Made by a program: the position numbers and the translations under genes
Assembly: GCA_965153355.1 (NCBI GenBank)
Contig: OZ231127.1
Coordinates: forward strand, 40,114,001 to 40,178,000
Direction of reading: 5' to 3'
From: Flaccisagitta enflata
Taxonomy: Eukaryota; Chaetognatha; Sagittoidea; Aphragmophora
Length of the DNA stretch: 64,000 nt
Part shown: positions 36,647-47,709 of the stretch, one piece after another
Layout: every line of letters starts with the position of its first letter
Position numbering within the stretch: position 1 is the first letter of the stretch
Notes under the pieces: generated by a model
The model's database searches: none
Told to the model about the DNA's origin: nothing
What the model saw: only the letters and a program-made list of their open reading frames with translations

Positions 36647-39178
36647 GTCATCTTACGACAAGTTGCACAATTGTATCGAATTTTTTATTCATGCACTTTT
36701 AAGTCTATTTTTTGAAGTTTATGATAAATATTTTCTTGAATGCAACAAATGGTTATTGTCAGCAAGCAAGTGGTATGCACAGCAAACACATAGCCAAATT
36801 TATTATCACTGGAACGATTGTAATCATCCTCTGAAACATAATCAGAGCAAAAATAGGGCAAATATGTGTAACAAAAAATTTGATCTGTCTATTTTGAAAA
36901 TAACAAATCTGTGAAATGAGTCAAAAATTTGCATTTTATAAAACTAATTTACGAGTCACAAAATTCTCTTATTTTCAAAAGTATGTGAAACTTTAATGAA
37001 AGCAGATAAAGACTTGCAGATTTCACCGATGGCTAGATCTAGGGATATTTTTTTTTTTATTATCAATTTTCAATAGATAACTGTAAATTGATATTTTTGA
37101 ATTATTTTCTGAAAGTTGTGGGGGCAATTGAGCTTGCCATTGTAAGATGTCTTAATCTAAGGCCTTTCTCTAAAATCTTAGGAAAAAATCAGTAATCTCG
37201 AAAAATTTCTAACTTATGCATGAGAAATTCCGCCCTAAATTATTCTGTCTTACAGTTAAAATATTGAGTTCAAACTTTCAACACACGTCAATAGATTGAT
37301 AGTGATTGCCTATAAGCTATGGGACATTATTTGATTGGTTAAACTTGCATTTTGCTTGCAGAGACAGAATCGGGACAGGCCAAAATCGACCCTCCTATCC
37401 CTGTTTTGGACCCCTTAGGGGCATTTGGTGTGGCAAAACATGGTTTGGTATGGCGCACCAGATAATTAGGTATGTCACCCAACCTTTGTGACCATATGCA
37501 ATTAAGCAGAAGAAGCAATGACAATTCAGCAGAAGAAGCGATGACAATTTTACAATGGTGGAGAGTTAAGGTTTCTCGCGCGCATGAGGATACTCGGAGT
37601 CAACCTGCAGTATCGGCCCTAACGAGCCGATAGTCGCGTTTTAGGTGGGTTGAGTGGGATAACGTGGCGTTAGGTGTTTTTCCCCATCAGGGTGGGATTT
37701 GATGGACTGTGTAGGTAGGTTGAGTGGGATAAAGTGGCGTTAGGTGTTTTCTTCCCATCAGGGTGGGATTGAACGGACTGTGAGTCGGTGTTCTAAAAAA
37801 TGCGGACAGCTGAATTGGAGCTTAACGTTGACCCGGTTAGGGGCCAAATCTGGCCTGGACATCGGAAAACTAAGTCGTCATTCATTAAGCCCTAATCGTT
37901 ACAGGAATTATCTTATATACAGATAATATACAGATGATTATTTGTTTTTACGGTATTTGATGGTATTTATAAGAATGGACTTCAATGTAAGAACACAAAC
38001 TATGATAGAGCCAATATAAAAAAACAGAAGAATTATTTTATGACTTTAAAATGGTCTCGATTTTTCAATGACGAAGAAACGACTTTCGAAAGTTACGTCG
38101 CAACAACTTTTGTGACTAGGAAATGACTTGTGACGTAGCAAAGACTTTTGGGACACAGTAATGACTTAATGATAAAGTTAATCTATCGGAATAGTGACAA
38201 AATTGATTTTGACCTAGGCTTTAAGACGCGCGCTCTTGATAGGTATATTAATAATAATATTATTGACTTAATGATCGGCCGGATAGGCTTCAGTTACTTT
38301 TGACTAGTCATTAATCGACTGACCAATATCCTAACCTGGAATCCCTTTTACAGTCAACATTATTTTCAGATCAATACATACAAGATAGTAGGTAATAGAA
38401 AATCTTCGTTGAACAAACTTGACATTTTATTTAGAATATAAATGGATCTATGGAAACCAAAATTATTTTTTGATTATTCATAACTGTTTGAATATCAATG
38501 TTATGACAGATGTCTTGAGGGAACATTGTTCAGAATCAAAAATTTGCAATAATTCTTATTTCTTTACAGTATGTTTTGTAAGAATGTCACTCCTTAAGTG
38601 TTACTAAGTAAGAGTGGGCTCAATTAAGGCATTCAAATGAAAAATTATTTCCAAGCACTTTTCATGTTCCATTTGCATATTAAGAGCCTACACACGCACG
38701 TTGACATGAGTGTTTCTTGCCTTCGGCGCCTTGGTTGGCTTTGGAAATCCAACATAAACAATCCAAAGACCTGATAGATTCATTTCACTTCATAGGTATC
38801 TCAATCAACCAGACTAACAAAATCCAGAAAATCTGAACTATTTCGCGAACGTATTCCCTATTACTTGCAAGGATATATGTTGACATGACGAAAATAATTG
38901 ATTCTACCATAGTATTAACTATGAGACATTACTCTTGGCTTGCCGTAGGTATCATGCCTTTTTCAAGCGTGGATGATTCCTATACCAAAAAAAAATTATA
39001 TTTACTTCATTATGCAAATGAGCATCTTGTATTCTCTCCAATTAGGCCGTAACTGTGTCGATAAGGCTTGTCGATAACACTTGAATTGAACAAAGAAAAG
39101 CTTGCATAAAAACACTCATAACAACCATATTTCAAACATAAAATATTCATCTCAACAAAGATTGAAAGATAATCAACA
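36647..39178. other. Gene-free AT-rich stretch
   Basis: I see no exon. 37620-37790 has a direct repeat of GTTGAGTGGGATAACGTGGC-type units. 38508-38700 is related in inverted orientation to 45117-45300. Confidence 0.45.
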
Positions 39179-39738
39179 AATTCATTGGTTTTGCACAAGT
39201 TGTCTGCTGGAGTATTAAGTATTGTAAAAGTTTCAACAATTTTGACACAGTCCACTTGTCCATGATAGGCCCCAATCATGTTTACAATTTTCATAAGCAT
39301 TTTAGACATCCCCTTCGTACGGGTTTGGCATCCAATATGAATGATCACGTTTGCTCGCAAACTCGTAACCCAAGCTAACACATGTACGTCCTCTCGATCG
39401 TATGTATGTTGCAGGAGATATGTAACATACAAAAACACATATGCAACACATGTGGTGTTGCATATGTATTACATGTGTTGCATATGCAACGCATGTATAT
39501 ATGCAACGCACGTTGCATATGCTACGTTGCATATGCAACGTATTTTTACAAAAGCATTTTAAAAAAAATGCCAGATGAAATTTTGATGATTGGGTTTTGA
39601 TTCGTAAAGCGGATTGCAGCCAAACTGAAGAGAAACTTGGAGTGATCCAAAAAACGTCCTGGCGGTTCCTAAGATCCATAGTGCGAATTCATTGGTTTTG
39701 CAGAAGTTGTCTGCTGGAGTATAAAGTATTGTAAATTA
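39179..39738. repeat. Direct repeats of about 50 bp flanking a palindrome cluster
   Basis: CATTGGTTTTGCACAAGTTG then TCTGCTGGAGTATTAAGTAT (39182) recurs with few changes at 39691, bracketing about 450 bp that includes the GTTGCATATGCAAC cluster. Confidence 0.6.
39420..39545. repeat. Cluster of GTTGCATATGCAAC palindromes
   Basis: About 125 bp built from variants of GTTGCATATGCAAC, ATGTGTTGCATATG and CAACGCATGT. Several units are perfect palindromes and can also pair with each other. The open frames with repeated Cys/His/Met here are artefacts. Confidence 0.75.
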
Positions 39739-40953
39739 GCCTAACAACAATTTATGCGATGTCATAGAAAAGTTCTCTATCAAAGGGATACGGCCCCAAA
39801 TCATGTTTACAGATGGTCCATGAACAAATTTTAGCCCTAGAACCCCTATAAATTAGCGCCGCCACCAATCTCCTTTCCCATACTAAAACACAGGCAAAAA
39901 TCCTTTCCTACACATTTTCTATGGGATATGAGGGGGGTGGAGGCATTTTTTAGAGGTCTCAGGACCAAATTTTTGTTGCGGTTTATCTGTATACATGATT
40001 TTGACTCATGTCCCTCTGATAGAGAACTTTCCTACGACTTTGCAAAAAAATTTGTTATGCTATTGTAAATGTTTCATACGTTGTGGCTCTCCCCCCCCCC
40101 CCGCTGATAGGAACAATCGTTGTGTATAGCAGTTTTCTAAGCATGGTTAGATCATCTCCTCCAAACTCGTGTAGGGTCAACGCATCCAAGGTATTTTGTA
40201 GTTGATCCGTGGTTGCTTGCGGAAACTCGTAACCCGAGTCTTCAGCTTCTCTCACTTCCTCCTCGTAGTGAATTTGCGTCGAGACGTTCTGTCGACCTCA
40301 ACCACGTTCCTGAGATGAAGTTCACGGATTATAATCTCTCTCCCTCTCTCTCTCTCTCTCTCTTTTGGTCTTTTTGATGCTTGTGGTTGTCTGTCTGTTT
40401 GTTTGTCCATTGGCCTGCGAGTCTGCTCACCAACTACCTTGAAGAAACTCAAAGCATTAGACTACCGAATTGACATGAAAAATGAAAAATCCGCTCCTAT
40501 AGACTTGTACATAGTCTCGACGGAAGTATATCATCCATCCATCCATCTCTCTCTTATACCAGAAAAAAAAAAAGACGCACCTTTTTATTTAATAATATAA
40601 TAGATTCAAAAAATAATTTTAAATATTTTTTGTTGAGTCATAGTCAAAGATTTTCAAAAAAATCTTTCATTCTAGACCAATCCCAGTTCTGTATCTCAAA
40701 CCGTTTAGGAGCTAGAGCTCTGCAAAGAGAAGCACTATTTTGCTAAAATGGATTTTTTTCATAGATTGCGAAACTGAAATAGGCAACGTTTTTACTCAAA
40801 CTGATGCCATTTTTAAAAGAAAAAAGATAGCAATTCCAGATTAGCGCCAAATAAAAGTGCTTTTAAAGAGCTTTAAAATAGTCTAAGATTTTGTTTATTT
40901 TTTTCAACATTTATTGGCTCAATTTATCATTTAAAAGTGCGTCTTTTTTTTAT

Positions 40954-41304
40954 TCACGTGGTATATATATCATCATTCTCACCAGACATGTCTTGGTAGA
41001 TTTCACGTAATTCCGCCGGCGTTAAAGATGCACTAGAGTCAGTGAACATATTCTTTGCTGTCTCCATTTGCGCTTCTCTTTCCTCTTGCCTTTGTTGAGC
41101 CATGACGCGAGCGCCGATTCCCCGATACTCCACCTGGCATCCTTGTTTTACAGGCTTTCCCAAATTTTGCCGATGAGTCCTCAATTTCCGGGACCGCACC
41201 GCCACTTCTCTTCTTTTGTGTATCAATACCGCCGTCTGCAGGTCTTGCATATTTGTCTGACGATGGTATGTCGCTACAGTGTATAACAAAGGAAACCGCG
41301 TCAT
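40954..41304 (-). CDS. Possible terminal exon of an unrecognised gene
   Basis: A minus-strand frame with ordinary protein composition: ARVMAQQRQEEREAQMETAK and DSSASLTPAELREIYQDMSG. A good donor (TCTG|GTGAGA) follows the last of these. Upstream splice sites are unclear. A second minus-strand frame with similar character (40055-40255, GYEFPQATTDQLQNTLDALT) could be another exon, but phases do not join in any way I could find. No family recognised. Confidence 0.25.
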   Translation of the reverse strand: MTRFPLLYTVATYHRQTNMQDLQTAVLIHKRREVAVRSRKLRTHRQNLGKPVKQGCQVEYRGIGARVMAQQRQEEREAQMETAKNMFTDSSASLTPAELREIYQDMSGENDDIYTT

Positions 41305-41765
41305 TACGTTGGATGGATGTGACTTTCAAGCTTTAATAGGAAATTTATAATAAGGTTGCATCTCCAAACACAAGAACCGCCTATCAAAAGCAAACCTTTC
41401 AAAAGGTTGTGTCACTTTCGGTCCACTATCCCTCCAAAACCAAGTTTTTCCTACCTTTGACTTCGTCGTTAAGTTTTTCCAGCCTCTCGCCGCTATACCG
41501 GCCCAAACCACCAAGTTTTCCCACCATGTATGGGGCGTGAACCATGATCAAATGAGCGTAGGGCGTCAGATTCGCACGACCGAGACCTCGAAGACCAGTA
41601 TCCCCCTGCGCAAGAAAGAGGCCGAGATTTCAGAGACACAGATAGAGAGACAGACAAAAATTCAAAGAAACAGACTAACAGAGACAGACAGACGGAGAAA
41701 CAGATATACGGAGACATAGACAGACAAACAGTTTAAAAGACGGATAGGAAGTCAAACAGACATAC

Positions 41766-42762
41766 AGACAAAAGTGAAATACAAGAAGTTAAGCCCCCAA
41801 AAACTGTAGCACCCCCCCTAACAGCCTCAACCACGAAATGAAGAAAGACATTTAAGGTTGGCAATGGAAGCTTATATCATTACAATTAGCCTCATCAGAG
41901 CGATTTTAGAATTTCATTCCCATTAAAGAATTATAGCAAAAAAATTAGTACAAAACTGTGTTTTTAACATTATTCAAAAAGTATTTATTTTGGCTAGTTT
42001 TTAAGCTGTAACTTTTTACTGGGATTGAAATTCCAAAATTGATGTAAGCTTCCATTCCATATTTACCTTTCTTCATTCAGCGGTTGCGGCTGTAGGGGGC
42101 GTGCTACAGTTTTTGGGCAGCGGCCCCGAAGGGGTCGATGACCTATGCTTTCACACATATGGGGGATTTTCTCCTTCTTCTCCTCCTTCTTCTCCTACGT
42201 CCCCCCCCCCTCAAATCCCAGTCTCGAGGCCCAAATTCCAGTCTCGAGGCCCAAATCCCAGTCTCGAGGCCCAAATCCCAGCCTCGAGGCCCAAATCCCA
42301 GCCTCAAGGCCCAAATCCTAGCCTCAAGGCCTTAATCCTAGCTTGGAGGCCCAGATTTCAGTCTTGAAGCCCAAATCTCAGCCTAAACGTCAAAATCTCA
42401 GCCAAGAGGCCCAGATCCCGGCCTTGAGGCCCAAATCTCAGCCTCCAGGCTAGGATTTAGGCCTTGAGGCTAGGATTTGGGCCTTGAGGCTGGGATTTGG
42501 GCCTCGAGACTGAAATCTGGGCCTCGAGACTGAAATCTGGGCCTCGAGACTGGGATTTGAGGGGGGAGGGACGGAGGAGGAGAAGGAGAAAATCCCCCAT
42601 ATGTGTGAAAGCATAGGTCATCGACCCCTTTGGGGCCGCTGCCCTGCTCCCCCCTCAACTTCAACCACAACCTACTTAGGCAGGGCACGGGTACCGCTGA
42701 CCATCTAACGCTTTTGCGACTATTGGGGGTTAACTTCTTGTATTTCACTTTCGTCTGTAAGT
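41766..42762. mobile_element. MITE-like foldback M (copy A), interrupted by F copy 4
   Basis: The left arm starts CAGACAAAAGTGAAATACAA then GAAGTTAAGCCCCCAAAAAC then TGTAGCACCCCCCC. The right arm is its near reverse complement: GGCTGTAGGGGGCGTGCTAC then AGTTTTT up to 42114, and resumes after the F element as GGGGGTTAACTTCTTGTATT then TCACTTTCGTCTG. Without F, the element would be about 390 bp. Confidence 0.75.
42115..42724 (+). mobile_element. F-family foldback element, copy 4 (best palindrome)
   Basis: The left arm runs from GGGCAGCGGCCCCGAAGGGG through ATGACCTATGCTTTCACACA to CTCCTTCTTCTCC. The right arm mirrors it at 42575-42645. The array between switches sense in the middle (AGGCCCAAATCCCAGCCTCG units, then the reverse). 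The tail is GGGTACCGCTGACCATCTAA then CGCTTTTGCGACTATT. It is inserted in the T/G run of MITE copy A. Confidence 0.85.
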
Positions 42763-42952
42763 GAGACAGACAGAGAGAGAGACACGGAAAGAGATAAAGA
42801 TAGACAGTGACATGTGCAAAGACAAATAGATAAACATGAATCAGAGTTTTGAAGAGATGTCTGAAGACCTGATTTTTTCTACTAAGGCAAGAATATTGAT
42901 TTACAAATATAATCAAATTGAATCGATTCGAATCGAAGAGGATATTTTATAA

Positions 42953-43150
42953 TTTTTAGTCATGTGCATGTGACTCTAAAACCCACTTCGTCTGTCCGTT
43001 GGTCAGTCTGTCTATCAAACTTTTATTATTACTTATAGTCAATTTAGGTCATTTTTAGTCCTTATTAAATCATTCTAAGTCAAATTGAGTTAGATTCAGT
43101 CACTTAAGTCAATTTAGACAAGTCAATCAAGTCATTTTTCATCATTTCAT
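42953..43150 (+). repeat. H-family element, copy 13 (decayed stem)
   Basis: Stem AGTCATG-TGCA-TGTGACT. Both CG-derived positions have become T:G wobble pairs. It is followed by CTCTAAAACCCACTTCGTCT and GGTCATTTTTAGTC units, so it belongs to the copy 10 subfamily. Confidence 0.65.
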
Positions 43151-43155
43151 GTCTT

Positions 43156-43338
43156 TTGTACCCTGATGATGATATTTCCTCTGTACATATTCCGGCATCC
43201 TCTTGTATCGAATCAGCTAACGGCGATGAAACAAGTGACGGCGCGGCGCCAGCGGCAGAGAAACTGGCAACTGTCCACCAGTTCTGCGATTTAGATCAGC
43301 ATAAATTCGGTCATTACTCAATCGCATATATTCATTAG
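43156..43338 (+). other. Short open frame of ordinary composition, unrecognised
   Basis: A 60-codon frame with balanced composition (SANGDETSDGAAPAAEKLAT) in otherwise AT-rich repeats, ending at TAG. It could be an exon, but I see no paired exon or family. Confidence 0.2.
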
Positions 43339-43425
43339 TTGGCATCTTTCTATCTTCCGTTCTTTTAATCTTTTTACCTTTTTTCTTTTTCTTTTTATCT
43401 TTTGATCTTTCTATCTTTTTATCTT

Positions 43426-43650
43426 TTTAGTTGCAGATACGCAACTCTATAAGAGGCTTTGTCCGTCCGTTGGTCCATCGGTTGGTCCGTCTGTAGAGGT
43501 TATCTAGTTGAAAAGTGGGAAAACGAGCGTTTAGAAGCTTTCTGTGTATGTGTGTGTGGGAGGGTAGGTTGGGTGGGGCGTTGGATGTGGATCGGAGTTT
43601 GCCGCCCCTGCCCACCCATCTGCAACGTAATTGTGACCCCGCGTAACTTG
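43426..43650 (+). repeat. H-family element, copy 14 (second 3'-end type)
   Basis: Hairpin AGTTGCA-GATA-CGCAACT, CTCTATAAGAGGCTTTGTCC, a GTCC/GGTT tract, GTGTATGTGTGTGTGGGAGG, then CCCCTGCCCACCCATCTGCA and GTGACCCCGCGTAACTTGTT. The 3' end differs from the GGCCTTGTT type. Confidence 0.8.
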
Positions 43651-43651
43651 T

Positions 43652-43655
<4 letters not shown>

Positions 43656-43725
<70 letters not shown>

Positions 43726-43750
43726 TTTCTCCTTTCTCTCATTCCTTCTC

Positions 43751-43782
<32 letters not shown>

Positions 43783-43805
43783 TAATTCTCTTTCTTTCTT
43801 TCTAT
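43656..43805. repeat. (TTTC)n microsatellite
   Basis: TTTC runs at 43656-43725 and 43750-43805, giving poly-Phe/Leu/Ser and Lys/Glu frames that are artefacts. Confidence 0.9.
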
Positions 43806-44254
43806 CGAGCTTACTTTCTAATTCTTCTTTTCTCTTTCTGATCAAATACCTATCATTATTAATTCCTACCGTGGGCTTTTGTGTGTTTTCTTCAACATAA
43901 TGACTGTACAAAGTTGAAAGAACATCATCCGTGACCGTGTCATCCTCGCTCGATGCTTGTGATATGTGACTTGACACTCCTGTTCACGTTTACATTGAAT
44001 ATTTAGTGGTGAACGCAAGAAATAAATTGAGTAACTCATTAGTGGTAAGCGATAGAATGCGGGTAAATCTCCCAGGAACCCATCTCGGCTCGTACATGTC
44101 GACAAATGTACTAACATTACACGTTCTAGTCCATACTTAAAAAAAAAGTAATTCTGAAGATCAAATTTCAGCGTCGAGAATGCAATTGAGTTGACTGATT
44201 GCAGTACGTAGGTGTTGTAGCTCTTACATTGACCGAAGGGGAAAATCTGGAATG

Positions 44255-44641
44255 AATACAACGTGAAGATTACGAAAAAGGTATAGCACCCCCCCTTGCA
44301 GCTCATGTCGCCATAGCCACATGGTCGTGTATGGTATCATTCAATAGGTTCTCTCAATACAATTTACGCCACCGAGGCGATTTTTTAATTTCGCCTCCGT
44401 TCAAGAGATATACACCCCAAAAGGCGGATTTTTTGACCTCCCAAGGGGGTGTCCGCCGCCAGCGTTTGGGGTAGAATTTCTCAAGAACGGGACCGAAATT
44501 AAAAAATCGCCTCGGTGGCGTAAATTGTACTGTAACAAGCTACAGAATGATACCCCATATGATCCTGTGGAAGTTTTGCCCAAAGCTGTAGGTGGGGGTG
44601 CTAACCGTTTTTTACGGTTTTTGCAATCTTCACGTTGTATT
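44255..44641. mobile_element. MITE-like foldback M, copy B
   Basis: The left end AATACAACGTGAAGATTACG is mirrored by CAATCTTCACGTTGTATT. Poly-C segments TAGCACCCCCCCTTGCAGCT and AGCTGTAGGTGGGGGTGCTA mirror each other imperfectly. A perfect 34-bp inverted repeat (44360-44393 and 44494-44527) contains CCACCGAGGCGATTTTTTAA. The poly-C part resembles copy A. Confidence 0.75.
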
Positions 44642-45515
44642 ACGCGTGGAAGTGTAATCTTATTGGAAAATTGATTTCGACTTGATCTAGGCATTCCGTC
44701 ATCAATGCTGTTATGTAGTTGTATAGGATTACATTAGAGAAATCAGAAGCCACTCTTGAAAAAAGTCGGTCTAAACAAGCAAGTTATCAATTTTGCTTTT
44801 ATACGCAGTTTAATTTCAAAGATTAAATCTTTCGATAATTTTTATTTTCAAAACTGAGCTGAAAAAACATGGACCACCAAAATAATGATGGAGGATGAGA
44901 ACTGTTGGCGGTTTTTCATTTGTCCAGGTTGGATGCGTATTTTTTTATTATTATCGCAGGAATCGATAACACTGAAAGAGTGGCTTCTGATTTCTCTAAT
45001 GCTATGGAGGAAATTTTCCCATAACTCCAGCAATCAGTTCTATACAACTACAGCATTGATAACGGAGTGTCTAGATCAAGTACAAATCGATTTTCCAAAG
45101 AGATTGGGCTCTTAACATGCAAAAGGAACAAGAAAATTGTTTGGAAATGTTTCATTTGAATGCCCAAATTGAGCCCACTCTACTAAGTAATGGCTAAATT
45201 ATGCTCCTTAGCAACCGCTCAACTATCCACATTCTTACAAAGCATGCTATAGGAGAGAAATGCTCCCTCAGTATTTTTGTCAAGACATTAATTGTGAAAA
45301 ATCAAAGATAATTTTGGTTTCCATGGCAATTGACTCAGGGATAAAAGCATCAATTGAACTATTTAAAATTCATCTATCAATTTTAAATACCTTCCTTCTG
45401 TCAAGGTTTTTTTTCCACGAACCCCATAACCTAGTCCGTGAGGCTTCACAAGGCCCTCTACCATGAATTTCAGTCTGGCTAAAGTGAGAGTAATACGCGT
45501 ACGCGCGTGTGAATA
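44642..45515. other. Gene-free AT-rich stretch
   Basis: 45117-45300 is a dispersed repeat matching 38508-38700 in inverted orientation (shared GGGCTCTTAA, TTCATTTGAATGCC and TTGAGCCCACTC segments). No exon seen. Confidence 0.45.
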
Positions 45516-45517
45516 TC

Positions 45518-47709
45518 GGTTTACACCGTCTTTAAATCGAAATGGCAAATAGCTCCAAAACTACTAGCCCAAAAGCCTTCAAATTTTCAGTGAATGTTGG
45601 TAACAACTGACCATTTTGTCATGCCAAAACTCAGATTTTAATACTGAACAGTTTGGGGGTCATTAAAGCATTGAAAAGCTATCAATTTTATGGAAAAAAT
45701 CAATTTGTCCCAGCTATACTTGGAAGAATCCCTTTTTGTCCCCGACGAAAAGTTTTCGTCGGTGACTATGAGGTGGACCTGATCGTGTAGTCTGTCTGTT
45801 TGTTCGTCTGTCTGGCGTTTAAAACCTTCTCATATTTTTTGAACCAGACTTCAGAAGTTCATGAAACTTTACCAGTGTTATTTTTATGTCAATGGGAGTT
45901 TGTGTACCTATTTTTAGAAAAAATCATTAACTTTTACTACCCTTTGCCTATTATTTTTGTAGTAATATTTTACTGGACTTAGGCAATTTACATAGGCAAA
46001 GGATAGTAAAGGTATGTGAATTTTTTTCTTATTTGGTACACAAGTAAAGGGTAGTAAATAAACAACTCCTGCAAAATTCGAATTAAATCTGAAGTCTGGT
46101 TTATGAGATATTAGCTTATTTATGTAGTAATATGTTACTATGACTTAGGCAGTTTATATAGGCAAAGGGTAGCAAAGTTATGTGAATTCTTTTTTAATTT
46201 GGTATACAAGTAAAGGATATTCATTCAACTGCCCCTGCAAAATTCGAATTAAATCTGAAGTCTGGTTTATAAGATATTAGCTTATTAATGTAGTAATATA
46301 TTACTAGGACTCAGGCGATTTATATAGAAGATTGGAGTTGATGAATTCTTTTACTTGCTCATTATTACATTCTGATTTTTCTTTAGGTTTGCCATTATGG
46401 ATTTCAAGATTCATCTTCAACTACTGTCATCATCTTCAACTACTGTCATCATCTTCAACTACTGTCATCATCTTCAACTACTGTCATCATCTTCAACTAC
46501 TGTCATCATCTTCAACTACTGTCATCATCTTCAACTACTGTCATCATCTTCAACTACTGTCATCATCTTCAACTACTGTTATCATCTTCAACTACTGTCA
46601 TCATCTTCAACAACTGTCATCATCTTCAACAACTGTCATCATCTTCAACTACTGTCATCATCTTCAACTACTGTCATCATCTTCAACTACTGTCATCATC
46701 TTCAACTACTGTCATCATCTTCAACTACTGTCATCATCTTCAACTACTGTCATCATCCTCGACCACTGTCATCATCTTCGACTACTAAATTTTTGAAGAA
46801 AATTTTAGAAAAAATTTTTGAAAAATTTTTTAGAAAATTTTCTTTGAAAATTTTTTTTGATTTTTTTTTTTTTTTTTGAAAATTTTTTTTGTTTTTTAGA
46901 AAAATTTTTTAAAACTTTTTTTTTGAATTCTTTTTTAAAATTTTTTAAAAAATTCTTTTGAATATTTTTGTTGTGTTTATTATCATTCATTGTTGTCATC
47001 ATCATCATCCAATATTGTTATCATTATCATGTTTTGTCATCACTAAAACAATACTGAATATTTTTTTCTTTTTTTTGAAATTGCTGTTTTGTCGTGCATC
47101 TCATCGAGTTGCGTTTACGCAACGAGAAAGCTTACAGTCCCCAGTCGGGGACTGTAATTTTGAAGCTTTTTTTTATTGTTTTTTTCTCCTGATTAAGCAA
47201 GCTTGAACCCTTGGGTTGGTCTTAAATTAAGAGTTACAAATCATGAATATTAGTTCTGCTTGAAAATTTCATTATTTTTTGTATTCAAGAAGTTTTGAAT
47301 GATTTTCAAATGATTGACAGTCTGGATTTTAGCAATGATTGTCAAAAACTTATGATAACCTCAAAATGTCTCCAACTTTTTTCAATTTTTTTGGTAAAAG
47401 TGTAATCTCTGAAAAATTTCCTATCATTTGAGACCGACCCCGGAGTTCTAGCTCAATTTTTTTGACATCTGTTTATTGATAAAGACAAGTCTTCTCAAAT
47501 AAAGCAAGAAAAAAAATATTCAGCCCTAAAAATTTGGTTTATTCCGTGTGTATTACTGACCCCAAACTATTCAGAAATAAAATCTGAGTTTTGGCATGAC
47601 AAAATGGTCAGTTGTTACCAACATTCACTAAAAATTTGAAAGCTTTTGAGCAAGAAGTTTTGGATCTACAAAGGTTTACTATTTGCCATTTCGATTTAAA
47701 GACGGTGTA
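45518..47709. mobile_element. 2.2-kb element with about 170-bp terminal inverted repeats
   Basis: The left terminus CACCGTCTTTAAATCGAAAT then GGCAAATAG is mirrored at 47690-47709 by CCATTTCGATTTAAAGACGG then TG. Further inside, CAACTGACCATTTTGTCATG then CCAAAACTCAGATTTTA is mirrored at 47570-47620. Both ends are flanked by TA, which suggests a TA duplication as made by Tc1/mariner-like elements. No transposase frame is visible, so it is non-autonomous. Confidence 0.65.
46417..46785 (+). repeat. 19-bp minisatellite (CAACTACTGTCATCATCTT)n
   Basis: About 19 nearly perfect units with a few one-base variants. Because 19 is not a multiple of three and no frame meets a stop, all three forward frames read through. 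The resulting Ser/Thr/His/Leu periodic proteins are artefacts. An A/T-only tract (46790-46975) follows. Confidence 0.95.

Noticed and set aside
39302-39679. Cys-rich minus-strand frame (possible zinc protein)
   Set aside because: Cys, His and Met come from reading the GTTGCATATGCAAC palindromes; spacing does not match a zinc motif.
46332-46879. Periodic 19-residue repeat protein in two frames
   Set aside because: A 19-bp minisatellite translated in all frames; no start context, splice sites or conservation expected.
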